Below are positions 24,388-38,059 of a stretch of DNA of 64,000 nt, in pieces (within the stretch, counting starts at the first letter, position 1; every line of letters begins with the position of its first letter). The stretch lies in the NCBI RefSeq assembly GCF_019112545.1, contig NW_025064925.1:218855-282854 (forward strand), given 5' to 3'. The translations under genes were made by a program, and so were the position numbers. A model generated the notes under the pieces. That model did not search any database. It worked only from the letters and a program-made list of their open reading frames with translations, and had not been told where the DNA came from. The DNA comes from Guyanagaster necrorhizus. Lineage: Eukaryota; Basidiomycota; Agaricomycetes; Agaricales; Physalacriaceae.

Positions 24388-26685
24388 TGAATAATCTCAC
24401 TCCCCTGAGAAATGAGAAGAACTTCAAGTTGATAAGTATATCCAAGATGCATACACATACACTTGATTGATGGGACACTGAAGAATTTTTGCATGTGTGC
24501 AAGATGAAAACAGTCACAGCAGAGTGTTATCCACTGATCACAACCATACCAACAACACACACAATACTTCTTAGTTTGTTGGGAGGATTATACTGTGATA
24601 AAGTAGCAACAGCAAATGTAATTGTCTTCTTCAATAAATCCACTGTGTGCAAATAGCAATAGTGCAGGTATAACCATCTCAGATCTCTCTAAGTCTCAAA
24701 GCTTTTTGTTTTATAAAAACAACAGGTGGCAACTAAGATTGCCAGGCCTCAAGGCAAATGATACTGTAGCTCAATACAATATGTCAAAACAATCCCACAA
24801 AACTCTCAAAGGTCCCAAGCACAGTTCAGATCAATTCCAAATCTCTAAACACACACTGTATATGACTCAAAGCTTCATGCTCTATGCAGATACACTTCAC
24901 AAACATGTCCACAAGTGCCAAAGGGTTCAAACCTCTGCACACAAGCTTTCAAACTGATTGTAGACCTGCAGGATTCAAACCTATATGATCCAGAGACACA
25001 AAACAGAATAAAACACTGTCCAACAGACTCAAAGAGTTTGAACCTCTGCCACCTGTAGTGCCTTGCATTACAAACAACTCAAAAAGTCAAGATAGTGCCA
25101 TTTAGACACTGCTATCTTATTCTCAGGCTAGAGCACAATTCAAAACCTCTTATCAAATTGAATTCAAGTCTCTTGCAAGCTTCTATGCTTTGCACAGTTC
25201 TCAAATCTCTCTCTATGATATCAATAATAGGTCTATTCTCTTGCCTAAAGTTACAAACACAAACCCAGAGCTGGAGTGCAAGGCCTTCATGCCTAATACA
25301 CTGCAACTGTGGAGGTTGGAAACTTGTCTACTACTCTTACAATATGGTACTTAAATAGTCTACTACTGTACTTACTAAGTGACACCAAATATAGTAGTTT
25401 CAAAGTGCAGAACTCCATTCTGGAGTTTCTGGCATATCATTTGTGCACATGTCACAGTCTGACATGCATATTCTGCTCCAGATCAGAACTCCTGTTTGTT
25501 TCTATGCAATCTGACACTGGTTATCTCTGTTAGTGGTCTAGCCACAGGTCTCTTTGCTTTCTTATGTCCCTGGGGTAATTAATCCATGCACAGGAGTCAT
25601 TCTAGACTGCTGGGATCATTTCTGGTCATTACTTTCACCAAATCTTCTCATTTCTTGGCCAATAACTCCACTATTCAGGTTTATCTCATTGTGCACCCAT
25701 GCTCTGTTCAAGAACATGTCCCTTAGCAATTTAATGCCTATGCATCATTGATCAATGTGATACAAAGTCACATGTAAAGCCCTGATCATATTTTGATTGT
25801 GTGCTCTTTATTTTTAGTAAGTCTTTCTGTACTTGTATTAGCACAATTAGTGTCAAGTGCTAGGATCTCATGTGCAGTATGACCCTCTCTGGTATTATCC
25901 TACTGCTATGCCATGCTCTCCACCCATCATCACTCAAGCCAGCTGTCATACAGGTCATATTTCACTGCACTCTAGCCATATTCTTTATTGCATGCATAGT
26001 AGGCTGTGATACAATCACTGTATTGTCATATTTCACAAAATTACATGCCTGGACATGCAGCAGGCATGTCAATGTATGACATATTGAGATACCCAATGGT
26101 GGTGCATCTTTCAAGTTGACTTGCACTCTCACCCAGCATTTCACTGGCTAAGGGTTGTTTGATCAGAGAAAGACCCTCTAGACCAGCTGGGCCCTCAAGG
26201 ATAAAGGCAAGAAGGTCTATTTCATCAGTGATACTGGCTATTAATCTGTCAAGGATGAGGAAAATGAGGAGAAGTAGCTGGTGTGTCCTGTCTTCAAGGA
26301 GATTGAGAAGAGGTTTGGGAGGTTTGATCTGATGTTGATTCCTATTGGGTAGATAGAGCAAAACTGAGTGGATGATTGTTGATGATTTTTTTTCTGATAG
26401 AATATACCAGCTGAGGTGGTTCATGTTGGCTGTACATTATGCACCACAGGATAATGTTGATATTTTGAAGGATTTAAAGGTGAAGAGAGAGATAGCTATG
26501 CATTGGAGGTGAGGCATGCTTCATGTTGTCTTTTTCTGTGAGATTTTGATTCTTTCTTAGATGTGGATGCTAATAAGTGAGAAGGTTATGGAGCTTCCAG
26601 AAAGTTGGCTGAAGAGTGCACTAAGATAGGGATACCCTATGGTGACTTTCTTATCAGCAATATCAGAGAGACAAAATACTTTTGA
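24388..26685 (+). pseudogene. Mutated, interrupted copy of the NAPE-PLD-like gene
   Basis: 24388-24480 matches the coding strand of the intact gene around CSFAPLGNDKYFESISIPKA-equivalent codons, and 26083-26685 matches from the following codons to the stop. The order of coding and intron sequence is the same as in the intact gene, including two introns, so it arose by DNA duplication and not by retroposition. It has many C-to-T and G-to-A changes, several stops, and almost no CpG. It is inverted relative to the intact copy. About 1.6 kb (24481-26082) of unrelated AT-rich DNA is inserted. Confidence 0.88.
24481..26082. other. Insertion inside the NAPE-PLD-like pseudogene, type unknown
   Basis: CpG-free sequence rich in CAAA, CTC and TTCAAACCTC-type words, for example near 24930, 24970 and 25035. 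It has no long reading frame, and I could not find matching target duplications. It may be an LTR or other decayed transposon. Confidence 0.4.
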
Positions 26686-26731
26686 TTGTGTATGGTACTC
26701 TGTTTTGTATTAGGTATGAAATGATAATGAC

Positions 26732-27177
26732 TGTTAAGCCCAAGTTATATGTGACCAATAACACATGATAAATAGATGCTGTATCATGTTTATACAGTCA
26801 TGTCTGAGTTCACTATTGTGCTGGATTGGCAAGTGCTATAAGGCCAAAGGTAAATTGGCTTGAGTGGGGATGATATAGAATAAACTTATAGCTCAAAGCT
26901 AGACTACTACAGTGACTGCTATTCTACTTATATACTGTTCTGCTTGCTATAAATATAACTACTGCCTATTGTACTGCTCTGTAATATGTTACCAATGCTG
27001 CCTAGTTGTCAGGAGTGGAACAATGGGAAATTATCTATGGGTGAGATAACCAAGTACAATGGTGCTTTATCTGTTGTGATTACTTAATCTTCCCATGCTC
27101 CTCTGAGAAAGTGCCCAGGATAAGATAGATGCCCTATTAAAATAAGAAAAGGAAAAAGATATGGAAAAATCATAACA
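26732..27177 (-). mobile_element. Solo LTR, minus orientation, with target duplication ATGAC
   Basis: The 446-bp element has TGTTA...TAACA ends and perfect 5-bp duplications ATGAC at 26727-26731 and 27178-27182. It belongs to the same family as the LTRs at 15639, 16294 and 63688. It is CpG-free. The duplications are undamaged although the LTR itself is heavily changed. Confidence 0.88.
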
Positions 27178-27239
27178 ATGACATGTGGCAGACATGGGGC
27201 TGGCTTCTGCAAAAGAAAAGTATGCAGCCAATAATACAA

Positions 27240-30200
27240 ATATTTATATATTAGAGATTGAACTTCAGGCTTATGGCAGTAGTAGCACTTGCCATTAAAC
27301 TATATTGGTTTTCATATGAAGGGATGGTGGATATTTATTTCTTTGGATATTGATATTATGCATGAACTGAGGGGAAAGACTCTCCAACCTGCATCTTGTG
27401 AAGGCAGATTCATGATGACCAACAAGATGTTGGGCTTTTGATCTGAAAATAGTGGTGTTTAGAAGGATGCATGCAAAAAGCTGGCTGTCCATGAGAAGCA
27501 GCAAATGAAAAGAGAAGGAATTACAAAAATTCAGGGCTTTTGAACATCAGGGATTTCATTATAACACACTCTTTGCTTGTAGGCTCTAAATAGGTTCCTT
27601 CAGGTCAAAGTGTCCCATGGGGTTTTTAAAAGATGCTAATCATGGTCAAGAGGAATTTGAATATATGAAATTGAATCTACTAGTCAAATGACCATTAGCA
27701 ATTATACCATATCCAAGATAAAAGAGAGGGTGATTCTGTTTATGATCTCAGAATAATTGGTACTTTTTCTTCATAATTATGATATCAGTGAGCTTCAGTC
27801 CTTCATTGCTTCAAGTTTAAGCATCAAACTCATAATTAAAACTGGAGAAAGAGAACAATATGAGTTGTAAAATCCACTCTTGGACCTGTGAAAAGCATCT
27901 GTTCCCTCTCTCCCTCATCTTATTGAGAGAGAATCAAACTGGGAGGTGAACCATGCTAGCCAATAATGAGAATGGATGTTAGGAATATGCCAAGTAGGAT
28001 AGCTTCAATTGCATGCATGGAGACCAATGCAGTGCATGGGCCTTAGCAATGTTACTCTTGAGTCAAAGCCCAAAGGAATTGAATATGGAGCAGTCCCCAG
28101 AGGGAGTGGAGTAAGGATGAAGATAAGAGTTATCCTAATGGAGCAGAATCTATCAGACTTGAGAAAAGGCTTGAGGTAAGAACAGGATTATTGGATTGTT
28201 GGACTGAATCAAGTTGATATTCCAACTGGATATCTACTGTGATTGTATATAGCTTATATAATAAAGGTAGCTAATTTCAAGTCAGAGTCCAATGGACTCC
28301 AGCATTGTTTATTCACTACTAAAATCAGATTTTAGAATTAGTATGTGAAATTGCGATATGAAATAATAAGTGAAATGCAAATGAAGTGGCATATAGTGAG
28401 TGGTTGGATCCCAACAGAGGCTGACAGTTAGCTTTGTAGGTTGAGACTTAGAAGCTGAAGTCAGCATGAAGTAGAGGCTATTGGCATGCATGTAACAATA
28501 GGGCTGAATGAAATAGCACTGTGCTGTGCTAACTCTTTCTCCCAGCCAACAGTGTGAGCAGAGTGACAAATAGAGTTCTATGAAAAAATGCATCAAAAAC
28601 TATTTCAGGCTTATGCAGACTTCAGGAATAGAATCTTGACATCAATGATGAATGCAACTAGTTATACTATATTTGAATGTAATAATGAGGACTAACACTA
28701 CACTTTAGTATTAATATTCTTTGGGGAGCTTGATTCTCAGGAAGACTGATACTAATGGCAGAGAAGCTTCACATATTTACTTACTGACAAGACTAAGAGA
28801 TAAAATCATAAGGTCCTAAAAACACTAGTCTTCTAGATGGTGAAGGTGTGAGACAGATGATATTGATCCTTTGGTAGATATAAGTCCATATCTGTTATAC
28901 TATCCTTAGTGACTGTCTGCTCTTGTGATGAACATGAGCTGCTGAAAAAAGGAAAAGAGAACAATCAGCATTGAACCATTAAGATGTAAGAGATTGAATC
29001 TCTAAGCCCTGATGACCATAACACTAATGGTTAGGCTATATCAGTTACATTTGGACTGAATGAATTGAGATGATAGAGAGCTGACCTTTATGAATAATTG
29101 AGCAGAAATGCCAAAAAAAAGGTTCTTTTTCTAAAAGATGTATTTTTATTCTGGAAATTTAATCCAAGTAGAGTGATTAAATTTGCTAATGCACCATATA
29201 CAAAAAGAAGGATAAATCTGAATAAGGATGAAGTAATAATCCAGCTTCAATGATACACTGTAACAGCAGGTACAATATCTCTGTGTGAATGAGAAGGCTA
29301 CTTATTATCAGTGAGTTGATCTCATACTTGAATCCTACTAGCCATTGCAGTCATAAGGTAAACTCATTGATATACTCATAATTCCAATAAAAATAGCACT
29401 GAAATAACTGGCTAATCTTAGTGAAATTTAAAATCATAGTGGGAGAAGAAAAACCTGAAATTATGAGATATATCTCATGCTATTAAAATATAAATAAAGA
29501 TAGAAAAAAGTCTCATCCAGTAGTATATATACAGGTAATTGAACTCAATAGTGAATAACATGAGCTATTGTATCAGTAACCCTTAAGATCAATAGAAACA
29601 GATGGAAAGTTGCTGATAAAGACTGAAGGATGAATCTGAATGAAATAGCATGACATGCACTGGTTCTTTCTCTAGCTAGCAGTATGAGTGGAACAACAAG
29701 AGAATCTCTACAAGTGGTGTCCATGAAAAATAGACAAAAACTTTCTAACAGCTCTTATTTATTCAAATATAGAAACTCAAACTATGAAGTTGAAAGTGAA
29801 TGTAATAGTTATATCATATCTAAATGCAATAATGAGGACTAAGAATGTTAATAGTGTCAGGCTATTATATGAAGGATATAGTTGTGGAATAGACTGGAGA
29901 CACTCATTCATCCTCTTGTACAGATAAATTCATGTCTGTACATCATTCAGCAATCTTGCAATGAATATGTGCTGCTGCAGAACATATGAGGAGAGCCCTG
30001 CATTGAAACATCCAGATGTGAGGGATTGACTGTTAAGACTTCTGGTTAACTATATACAGTTATAGGTTGACTATTTAAAGAATAGATTCTAGTAATAGAA
30101 AAGAGGACAGTCTTAAAATTTGACATAAATCATTAGCTATAAATACTAAAAAACAGGTTCTTTACTGAGTAAGTGAATAATAGATTTGTACTCTAAGAAT

Positions 30201-32900
30201 TGAACCTCAAGTAAGATGGTAAGACTCACTGTTGTGATATATTCAATTAAGAAGGACAGGCTTATATAGATAATAATCATACTTGAGTAGTGGCCCTCAT
30301 TTGAGATTGTGTTCTGTTGTATGATATAGTAATTTGTTTTGTTTCTATTCATTGTGTTGATGCACTATATGATAATAGAGGAAAATTTGAAGAAAGATTT
30401 ATACACATATATAAGATGGATATGAGTACTATATATATAGGCTCATCTGATCTCATTAGCATTTTTTAATTTTCACTACTATATTTATTTCCATGAGTAA
30501 TATATGGATAGAGTAAATTTGTATGAATGCCTATTGTTTTTATATGCAATCTATCAACTTAATAACATATGTTGTTTTAATCTTAAAACTTACCTGCACT
30601 AGGTTATTCTCCTCTCTTATCATGTCCATATATGAGATATAGTATAAATACAATATAAAACATGGATAAAACTAAACTGCACTATCAAGGCCTGATATAG
30701 GGTATAGCTATAGCTATATATAGTATAGTAGTCATCTATAATGATAAACAAAACTTTATATCTTTTAGTCTGGCAACTTTTTACCATCATGAAAAAGAAT
30801 GGCAGTTTAAAAAAGAGAAATACAGATATGGAGAATTGAATCTGAGGCCTTACAAGTAAACAGTTTATAATATGAGATAATTCTGTATTAAATAGATTAC
30901 ACCAGTAAGAGATTATACCATTATACACACTGACCAGAATAAGTCAGAATAGTGAAAGCATGCTATAGTGTCATTTATAGTTGTCCAAAGAGCAGTACAT
31001 CTGTCAAGCTCTTTTAATATCAATTCATTGAATTAGCTTCAATTAAGCATGAAAAAGAAAAGCAGAAATCCTTGTTCTATATTTCCTTCATTCACACTTA
31101 AAGAGTAAGCTGGACAGCTTTATACAGAGGATCTATTATCACTTATGCTTTAGAATTATGATATTAGCTTTCTGGCTTCAATTTTGAGCATAAAACTTGC
31201 AATTAAAACTGGAGAGAGACAATAACACAGTGATGAAACACATCTTGTGCTAGTGAAAAACTAGTTACAAAGAATCAAACTGTGAGGTGAAGAATGCTAA
31301 CCACTAACTAGTGGCTGAGAGTAGCACTGAGTAAAATAGCATAGTGTAACCTAATTTTTTCTCTCTGCCAATAATGCTGGATGAGTCCAAGTCTATGAAG
31401 ACTAGATTGAAGAATGTTGAAGATTATTTATTAAGATGACTAATACTTGAAAAATAAAACTCCAGTATCTGTAGCAAACACAATATTTGAATACAATGAT
31501 GAGGACTAAGAACATTAATAGTTGGGAAGATTGATTTGTATATATCTCAGAAAGAGTAATTCTAATGATGTCAGAGCTCAGCACATACATATGAATTATA
31601 GTAGCCAACAAAGCTAAGAGTCAAAACAGCAATGTCCTAAAGCATTAGCATATTACATATAGAATACACTGGATGAATGATATTTATTCTCTAGTAGAGA
31701 TAAGTTCTATGGCTGTTCATTCTTAGTGACTGTTTACTCTTAGATGAGCATGTGCCACTGTAAAAATAAAAAGAGCACTCCACACTATATAACTGAGATG
31801 TGAGGAATCAAACCTCAAAGTTCTGGTAACATTGACAGTTAGAATGTATCCAGTTAGATTTCAACTGAATAAAATCAGATAATGGAGACAGCCTTTATGA
31901 ATAATAGGTTATAAATAGTGAAAAAGGTTCTTTAACTGAGTGCTGAACAATGGATTCATATATTGAAAATTTATTTAAGGTAAAGTGATAAAGCTTGCTA
32001 TTTTACTATATTCAAATAAAGACAGACTTGTATAGATAATGGTTCTACTTGAATGATAGCCTCTATTTAGAGATAGATTCTACTATGTGAGACAGTAATT
32101 TATTCTGTTTCTATTTATTGTGTTAATGCACTGCAAGATCATATGGAAAAATTTGAAAAAAGGTTTATATATGTATTCAAATATAGAGAGTTGAACCTCT
32201 CTACTCATGGTGCACAGCTGCTATAATATTTGATATATATATAAAGAAACTTGAGTAATTAACATTTTCAGAAAAATCAGTATTCATTCTTTCTTAGAGA
32301 CTGGAGTTTGGTATAAACTAAATAATCCCATCTTCTGTGGATACATTATATAAAATCAAACCACTTATATGTGTTTCACTCTGGAAAACCAAAAAAAAAT
32401 ACTGAACCAGGAGATTGACAGTTCCAATACAGGAAATTGAACCCTGAGGAAATGATACTTGGCTGTTCCACTACATCCAAATATGGAGGAGATAAGTAAG
32501 TATGGGTTGAAGAGAAAGCAAGACAGCAAGTTGGAATTATTACAGGATGATATAGTACCTAAAAAGTGATCTCTATGCACCATATTATAGTTAGACACTC
32601 CTGAGGTGACTGACAATTTCTCTTCAAGGAATTGACTGCTACTCCAGCATTAAGCTCTTGCATCCAATCCTGTGCTGTATGCCTGCAACTGGAATTTTCA
32701 CCTCAGCAAGTGTAACATCTTTTTCTGATGACAGGATCTTAGATGGAGCACAATTTACTTCTAATTCAGGCATCAAGGAGATGCACCCATAAAAATAGCA
32801 TTGTATGACCATGGGATATAGATATGAGGATTTGAACCATTGAGGCACATGCTAGCACTTGTGCTATATCTGAATATAATGAAAGGTCATTGGAAGGGCA
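27240..32900 (-). repeat. Array C of heavily mutated tRNA-Glu-like units (minus orientation)
   Basis: This stretch repeats array B in direct orientation (27.34-30.4 kb matches 21.62-24.3 kb) and then has further partial copies (31.2-32.3 kb). Units with AATTGAACC-type B-box complements occur near 27245, 27530, 27665, 28985, 29535, 30830, 32190, 32440 and 32835. The unit near 32190 still pairs TCAAATA with TATTTGA in its acceptor. There is almost no CpG in the whole stretch, and positions that are CG in array D are TG, CA or TA here. Confidence 0.65.
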
Positions 32901-33079
32901 AGTCACTGAGACTCAGACATCAATGTATTTGTTTCAAACAACATGCTAATCTACTCTTTCTTCAAATATGAGCCAGGGAATATAATAGCCAACTCAGCAG
33001 ATGTGATATCCACACATGAAAGAGGAGGCTGCTCATAATTAGAGCAGTGGACACTTGAAAAAGAAAAGAACAGTTTTAG

Positions 33080-34300
33080 GAATAACAGGGAATTGATCTC
33101 CTACTCGGTGCAGGCCATTACATAAGCTGAAGAGTAAATGATGTACTCACAATCTCTGGAAAACCCGTCCTCACATAATCGGTGAGCCTTAAATCAAAAT
33201 TCGAAATTACAAGCCAGGGAACGAAAGTGCGAAAAACTCTGGGCACACGTCGCGCAGCTCAAAAAGGTAGCACCTGTCTCCGTAGTTTGGGTACAGGGAA
33301 TCGAACCCCCATGGTGAACAACACTTGCCATTACACCACTGACCCCTGAGATAGACAGGGACAGAATAAAGTTGCTAACGTATCACCGGACTGGTGCGAT
33401 ATGAGACGAAGTCGAGGATATTATGCACGGATGTCCAATTAGTGAGGACGCCCTTGTAATTAGAGCAGGACGTGAACGTGTCTGAAGAAGTATGTGCCTC
33501 GCTACAAATATCGTTCGGACAAAAAGGGAATTGAACCTCCCCTCCCCCCCATGGACCCTAGAGCTTGATTCGAATCCCAATCAGTGAGAAACTGCACATC
33601 CGACATCGGCGGGCTGGCAGAGTTTGAATTCGAAATTGGATCTGCCGCACGTGCGCTAGACAACAAAAAGTACGAAAACTCACGGCCCCAAACCTCGCGC
33701 GCGGCACTGAAAAAACAAAAAATATGGGAGGAATGCATGGATCACGTTGAGGGAATTGCACCTCGTGAGACGATGCTAGCCGTTACGCCATTAATTCCTG
33801 CGGAAGATAGTAAGTAAGTGACGAAAACCCTGACTGTACGCAAAAACTGGGAATATTGGCATTCATCCTACTCGGACAAAAATTTTCAGGGTAACGATGA
33901 GCTTCAACAGGCTAGACTGTTAATGTAGCACGAAAGGAGAGACACGGAGGCTTGGTGAAGTCTGTTATCGAACAATGGTCATTACAGCTGATAGGTAAGG
34001 GAAACCCACCTCCGTCCACAGTCAAAGAGCAGATTCGGTGTATCCAAACACAGCACCGGGAAAGAAAAAAAACCCTGATATCCCTGCATAATGTTGTGAT
34101 CCGTGTTTCCAACAACCAGACCGACGCAATAGGAGGGCTAGGTACTGGAAACGGACGATAAACAAGGTTTCACATCTTTCAGCCTCAAAACTTCTCACGA
34201 CCATGAAAAGGAAACTGCACTTCGAAGAAGGGAAATTAGGTTACGGGGAATCGAACCCCCCAGGTCTTGCAAGTGAACAACGCCAGGCCATTACGCCGTA
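33080..34300 (-). repeat. Array D of less mutated tRNA-Glu-like units (minus orientation)
   Basis: Units near 33085, 33290, 33520, 33750 and 34237 (minus). The unit at about 33290-33345 reads GGTGTAATGGC then GTTCACC then GGGGGTTCGATTCCC. The unit at about 34237-34300 has an almost full-length spacing with GCGTAATGG, GTTCACT and GGGGTTCGATTCCCC. The unit near 33750 has the loop TCTCACG, like tRNA-Glu(CUC). Acceptor stems are only partly paired, so these are probably pseudogenes. CpG is normal here, in contrast to array C, although the sequences are homologous. Confidence 0.65.
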
Positions 34301-34674
34301 TCTGAGTAGCGGACAAGGACAGTTCGTAATATGAGGTAATCCTGTGTCGAACGGATTCCGCCAGCAAAAGAAATGCCATGACATACACCGATTAGGACAA
34401 GTCGGGATGGTGAAACCGCGCCATGGCATCATTCATGGATGTCCGAATAGCAGGATGTCCGTCAAGCTCTTCTAATCTCAACCCATCCCCTTAGCTTCGA
34501 TTAAGCACAAAAAAAGGAAATGCAGAAATCCATGTCCCATATATCAAACGAAGGCTCGCTGGATTTTCGAAAGAGCAAGCTGGACGACTTCATGCAGAGG
34601 CTCTGTCATCATAGATTCAGAGGCGCATCGGAATCACTCCAAGCTCTTAGAAGTAACAATGGTACCTAGGATCA

Positions 34675-37300
34675 CTAGCTCCCTTCCAGTCCACTAAACA
34701 AACATGCTACATGAGAACTCGTCGGAAAGGAAGACCGAACCCACTCACCACACCGCCAACAGTCTAAAAGATGCTCCGGATCACTAACCAATCATCAGCA
34801 TAAACGATCAGAGCATTAAACGAGACATGACACCCACTACTTCCTCTTCACCCTCACCAGTTCCTCATAATTCTCACCCCAAAACGAGCGTTCCCAATCA
34901 GGCTCATACACATCCGCCTCGTTTCCATATGCTCCGCCTCCAGGCGTGATCGCTCTCAGCGGGTCCATACTTCTTGATAGATTGCGGTACGCCTTTTCTT
35001 GTTCCGCAGGGGACGCCGAGTAGTCCCATACCTGGCCAAAGGTTACCTGAACCGATCATTAACGTCTTGGATATAGCCCCAACATGAATAAAAGCATACT
35101 CACGTCCCAGATACTCCTCCTCCACGCCCCTGTCACGCTCGTCTTTCCATCTCCAGGGAACACATACGGCGCATTCGCAAAGATGAACGATGCAGGGAGG
35201 GCGTTTATGAGCTGCATCAGGGTTTTCAGAAGTTCCTTGGGTGAGTCAGAAAAGGTTTCTGCGGGGATGAGCCGCGAGGCTGGGAACACGGGGATGCATT
35301 TCGGCTGTGAGAAAGGGTCAGCGAAGCAGGTAGGAGAGAAAGAGAAAGGCAGACCAAGCCGACAGAGGAAAGGTGGAGATATTTCTCGTGGAAATCTCCG
35401 TACGAGTGACTTGTCGACACTTGCAGTTCGATGTAGAGCTCTTCCAAAAGGAATGTCTTGAGTGGGGCCATGTATGCAAGCGCGTCGACCTCCGTAGTGT
35501 CGAGTTTACTCAGGTGGAATATCCCCGCAGTCTAATACAGAATTGGTAAGCGGCAGAGGTAAATAGGCAATGACATACATATATGTACCCACTCCAGCCT
35601 ATACAAAAAAAGATGAGAGAGGAAAAACGTTATTTCAGAAAGGATCTACCATCTTTCGCCCATCCGACCGAATAAGGAATGACGAATTCCAAAAACCTCT
35701 CAATAGAAGTCGTAGGCTTGAACGACGCTGATACACTAGTACATCATTCGTAAGGGCAAGGTATAGCGGGAAAAAAGGCAGCGTACGTGACAAGCTCCGC
35801 TCTGGGTAGCGCTCGTGTGGTCACTTGCATAACCACGCCGAACGTTCCACCCCCTCCTCCGCGTAGAGCAAAGAACAGGTCAGGGTTCTGACACTCGTTA
35901 GCAACGAGAAAGTCGCCAGTGGGTACGGCAACCTCATATTCGAGCTATACGTATCTGCTTTAGTGTCTGGGAAGAAAGTCGAGAACCCGACGTACTACGC
36001 GGTCCACTGCTAGTCCGAATATGTTTGACAGCGGGCTAGACGAGGAAACATGAGCGACGTTCAACGGAGCCAGGAGTCTCAGCCAGACCTGTGACCGCCA
36101 CCCTGGAGGAAAGGAAAAGTTACCGCTCCAAGTCAAAGCAAGGAGTGAACGAACCTGCAGATACCCTCCTCCAACACCGACTGTAGCATCAGACCCGCCA
36201 GGTATCGTGAGGTTATTCTCATTCGCGAACGCCAACAGATCCGAAAATTGGGCTCCACTCTATAGGCAGCATTGAGTCCACACATTCGACGACATAACCA
36301 ACCTACCCCAAAAGTTACAGCGGGAACCGGGTTCATCGTTGCTTCACACCCTTGTGGAACGAATGTCTTGTCGTATGACATCTAATCATGGGTATCAGCA
36401 TCGATGTTCTGATCATATCAACGGACGAACCGATTTCAAGTGGTGCGTCTATGAATGAATGAGGCTTTGATGACCACTGACGAAGGCTGGGGAACATACC
36501 CATATACCCAGCGCCCCAGGTCCACTGCTCCGGCCCATGTAATCATGCTGAGGAACAGTCAGTACAAACCTAGACGAACACATCCGCTAGACGAACCCCG
36601 GTATTCTTGATAACAACCAGGACGCCGGTACGTCTCGAGAATTCGAATGCAGCTGCGACATCCGTGTGGTCGCTGACATCAATCTAGTTTTCTCCTTAGC
36701 AGGCATAGAAAGTAGGTAGGAGGCTAGCGCACATAATAAGAAGGAACCGCGCCTTGTCTGCACTGTCCATCCCTTGCCGTCGCACCCATCCATCTCAAAG
36801 CGCATTCCTCTGCAGTGGCTTGACACGTCTCCCATTCGGCCTGCGGATAGGTCGATGCAACCAAACTTTGGGGGAACGAAGGAAAAAAAGACTAACGTTG
36901 ATGTATGCGCCAAAGTGGTCGGAGCGTCTGGCTACGACGGTGTCAATACCCTGCTGAGAAGAGAGAGGAAAAAACTTACCAGGATCAAGGTACTCATCTA
37001 TCAGCCCTGCACACTCCCCTTCATCGAACGAACCACTGAAACAAGACTTTGCATACGGTGTAGCGTTTCGCAGACGTCCGCCAACGGTAGCGTTTAAAGA
37101 GTTCCAGACGCATGCGGGCATCGGGGCATCTATGAATGGTAACATCATATATGAATGCAGCAAGAACGACTGAGCCGACCTGGGTGCAACCTAGCCTGTC
37201 CATAACCCACATCAAAATGAGACCCCTGGATCTGGAAGTGATGGTTGCCGTCGACGAACAGAGCCCTAGTTAGCGCCAGCAGTACTGGTAGCCTTAGCAT
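34675..37300 (-). CDS. Secreted FAD-linked oxidoreductase (BBE/PCMH type)
   Basis: A gene of about a dozen short introns on the minus strand. The N-terminus [18 protein letters not shown] is a likely signal peptide. Then come [29 protein letters not shown], the PCMH FAD domain with [15 protein letters not shown] followed by [16 protein letters not shown] (the His is the usual covalent FAD site), [30 protein letters not shown] and [16 protein letters not shown]. The C-terminal BBE domain has [20 protein letters not shown] and ends [16 protein letters not shown] plus a short tail to a TAG at 34675. These enzymes oxidise alcohols, sugars or secondary metabolites outside the cell. Exons are in phase where I checked. 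The exact first intron donor is uncertain (one base choice near 37208). No broken frame was seen. Confidence 0.88.
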
Positions 37301-38059
37301 CCTGTGAATGACGAGAAAGAAGAAGAGAGGTCAGAGTCCTTACATAGGTGACAGACCCGGGTATTCTCCGCCGCCGCCGATTTGGCTGACCGTGCCGCAG
37401 ACGCTGTCAACCGCTGTTAATGTCAGGTCTTACAGTGAGATTTATGTCACAAAACGGCTTTCAAGAGGTAATGGAGGCCATTCGGAGTTGTAACAGAACG
37501 TTTCGAACTACACAGTAACAGCCGTTCCAGGTGAGCTTACACCGATCCACTCTGCGCCCAGTTTCTTCGACAATATGACACTTAGATAAGAGAGTAAGGG
37601 GGTCGCCTTTGTTTGCGCTATAAGGAAGACGCTGCCATAGTGGTGATGATGGTGGTAGGAAGTAAAGAAATCTACGATGTGGGAAAACCACAAGCTCGAT
37701 CACGTGAAGAGGCTCGACGTCGTTAATTTCAAATTTTGTCATGGCCAATTCTTTTGTACCTATGATTCGTGTATCACCACCACAGCAACAAGTCGTAACC
37801 TAGTCTAAAATATAACCAGATTTTCAATCCAACGAACCGAAATTAGTCCCAATCGGTGGATACCTAACCCGTATTCTCCTCGCTGAATCAAGTTGACTGC
37901 CGATTCTGAAATATCCACTGGTAAATGCTAGTCAATAATAAATTGTCGCCTGTACTGAAGTCCTGAGGTCCGAAATAGGCACGTGATCGTGTCTAAAGAT
38001 GTGCTTCCATCTCGGTCAAAGCCTATTCAGTTTCACGGACATCTTGATAAGAAACCATC
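37301..38059. other. Intergenic region, no gene recognised
   Basis: It lies between the divergent FAD oxidoreductase and nucleotidyltransferase genes and must contain both promoters. No convincing coding frame is present. Confidence 0.45.

Noticed and set aside
14290..34300. CRISPR-like array from regularly recurring short units
   Set aside because: Spacing is irregular, units resemble tRNA arms, spacers are themselves homologous between arrays, and the genome is eukaryotic.
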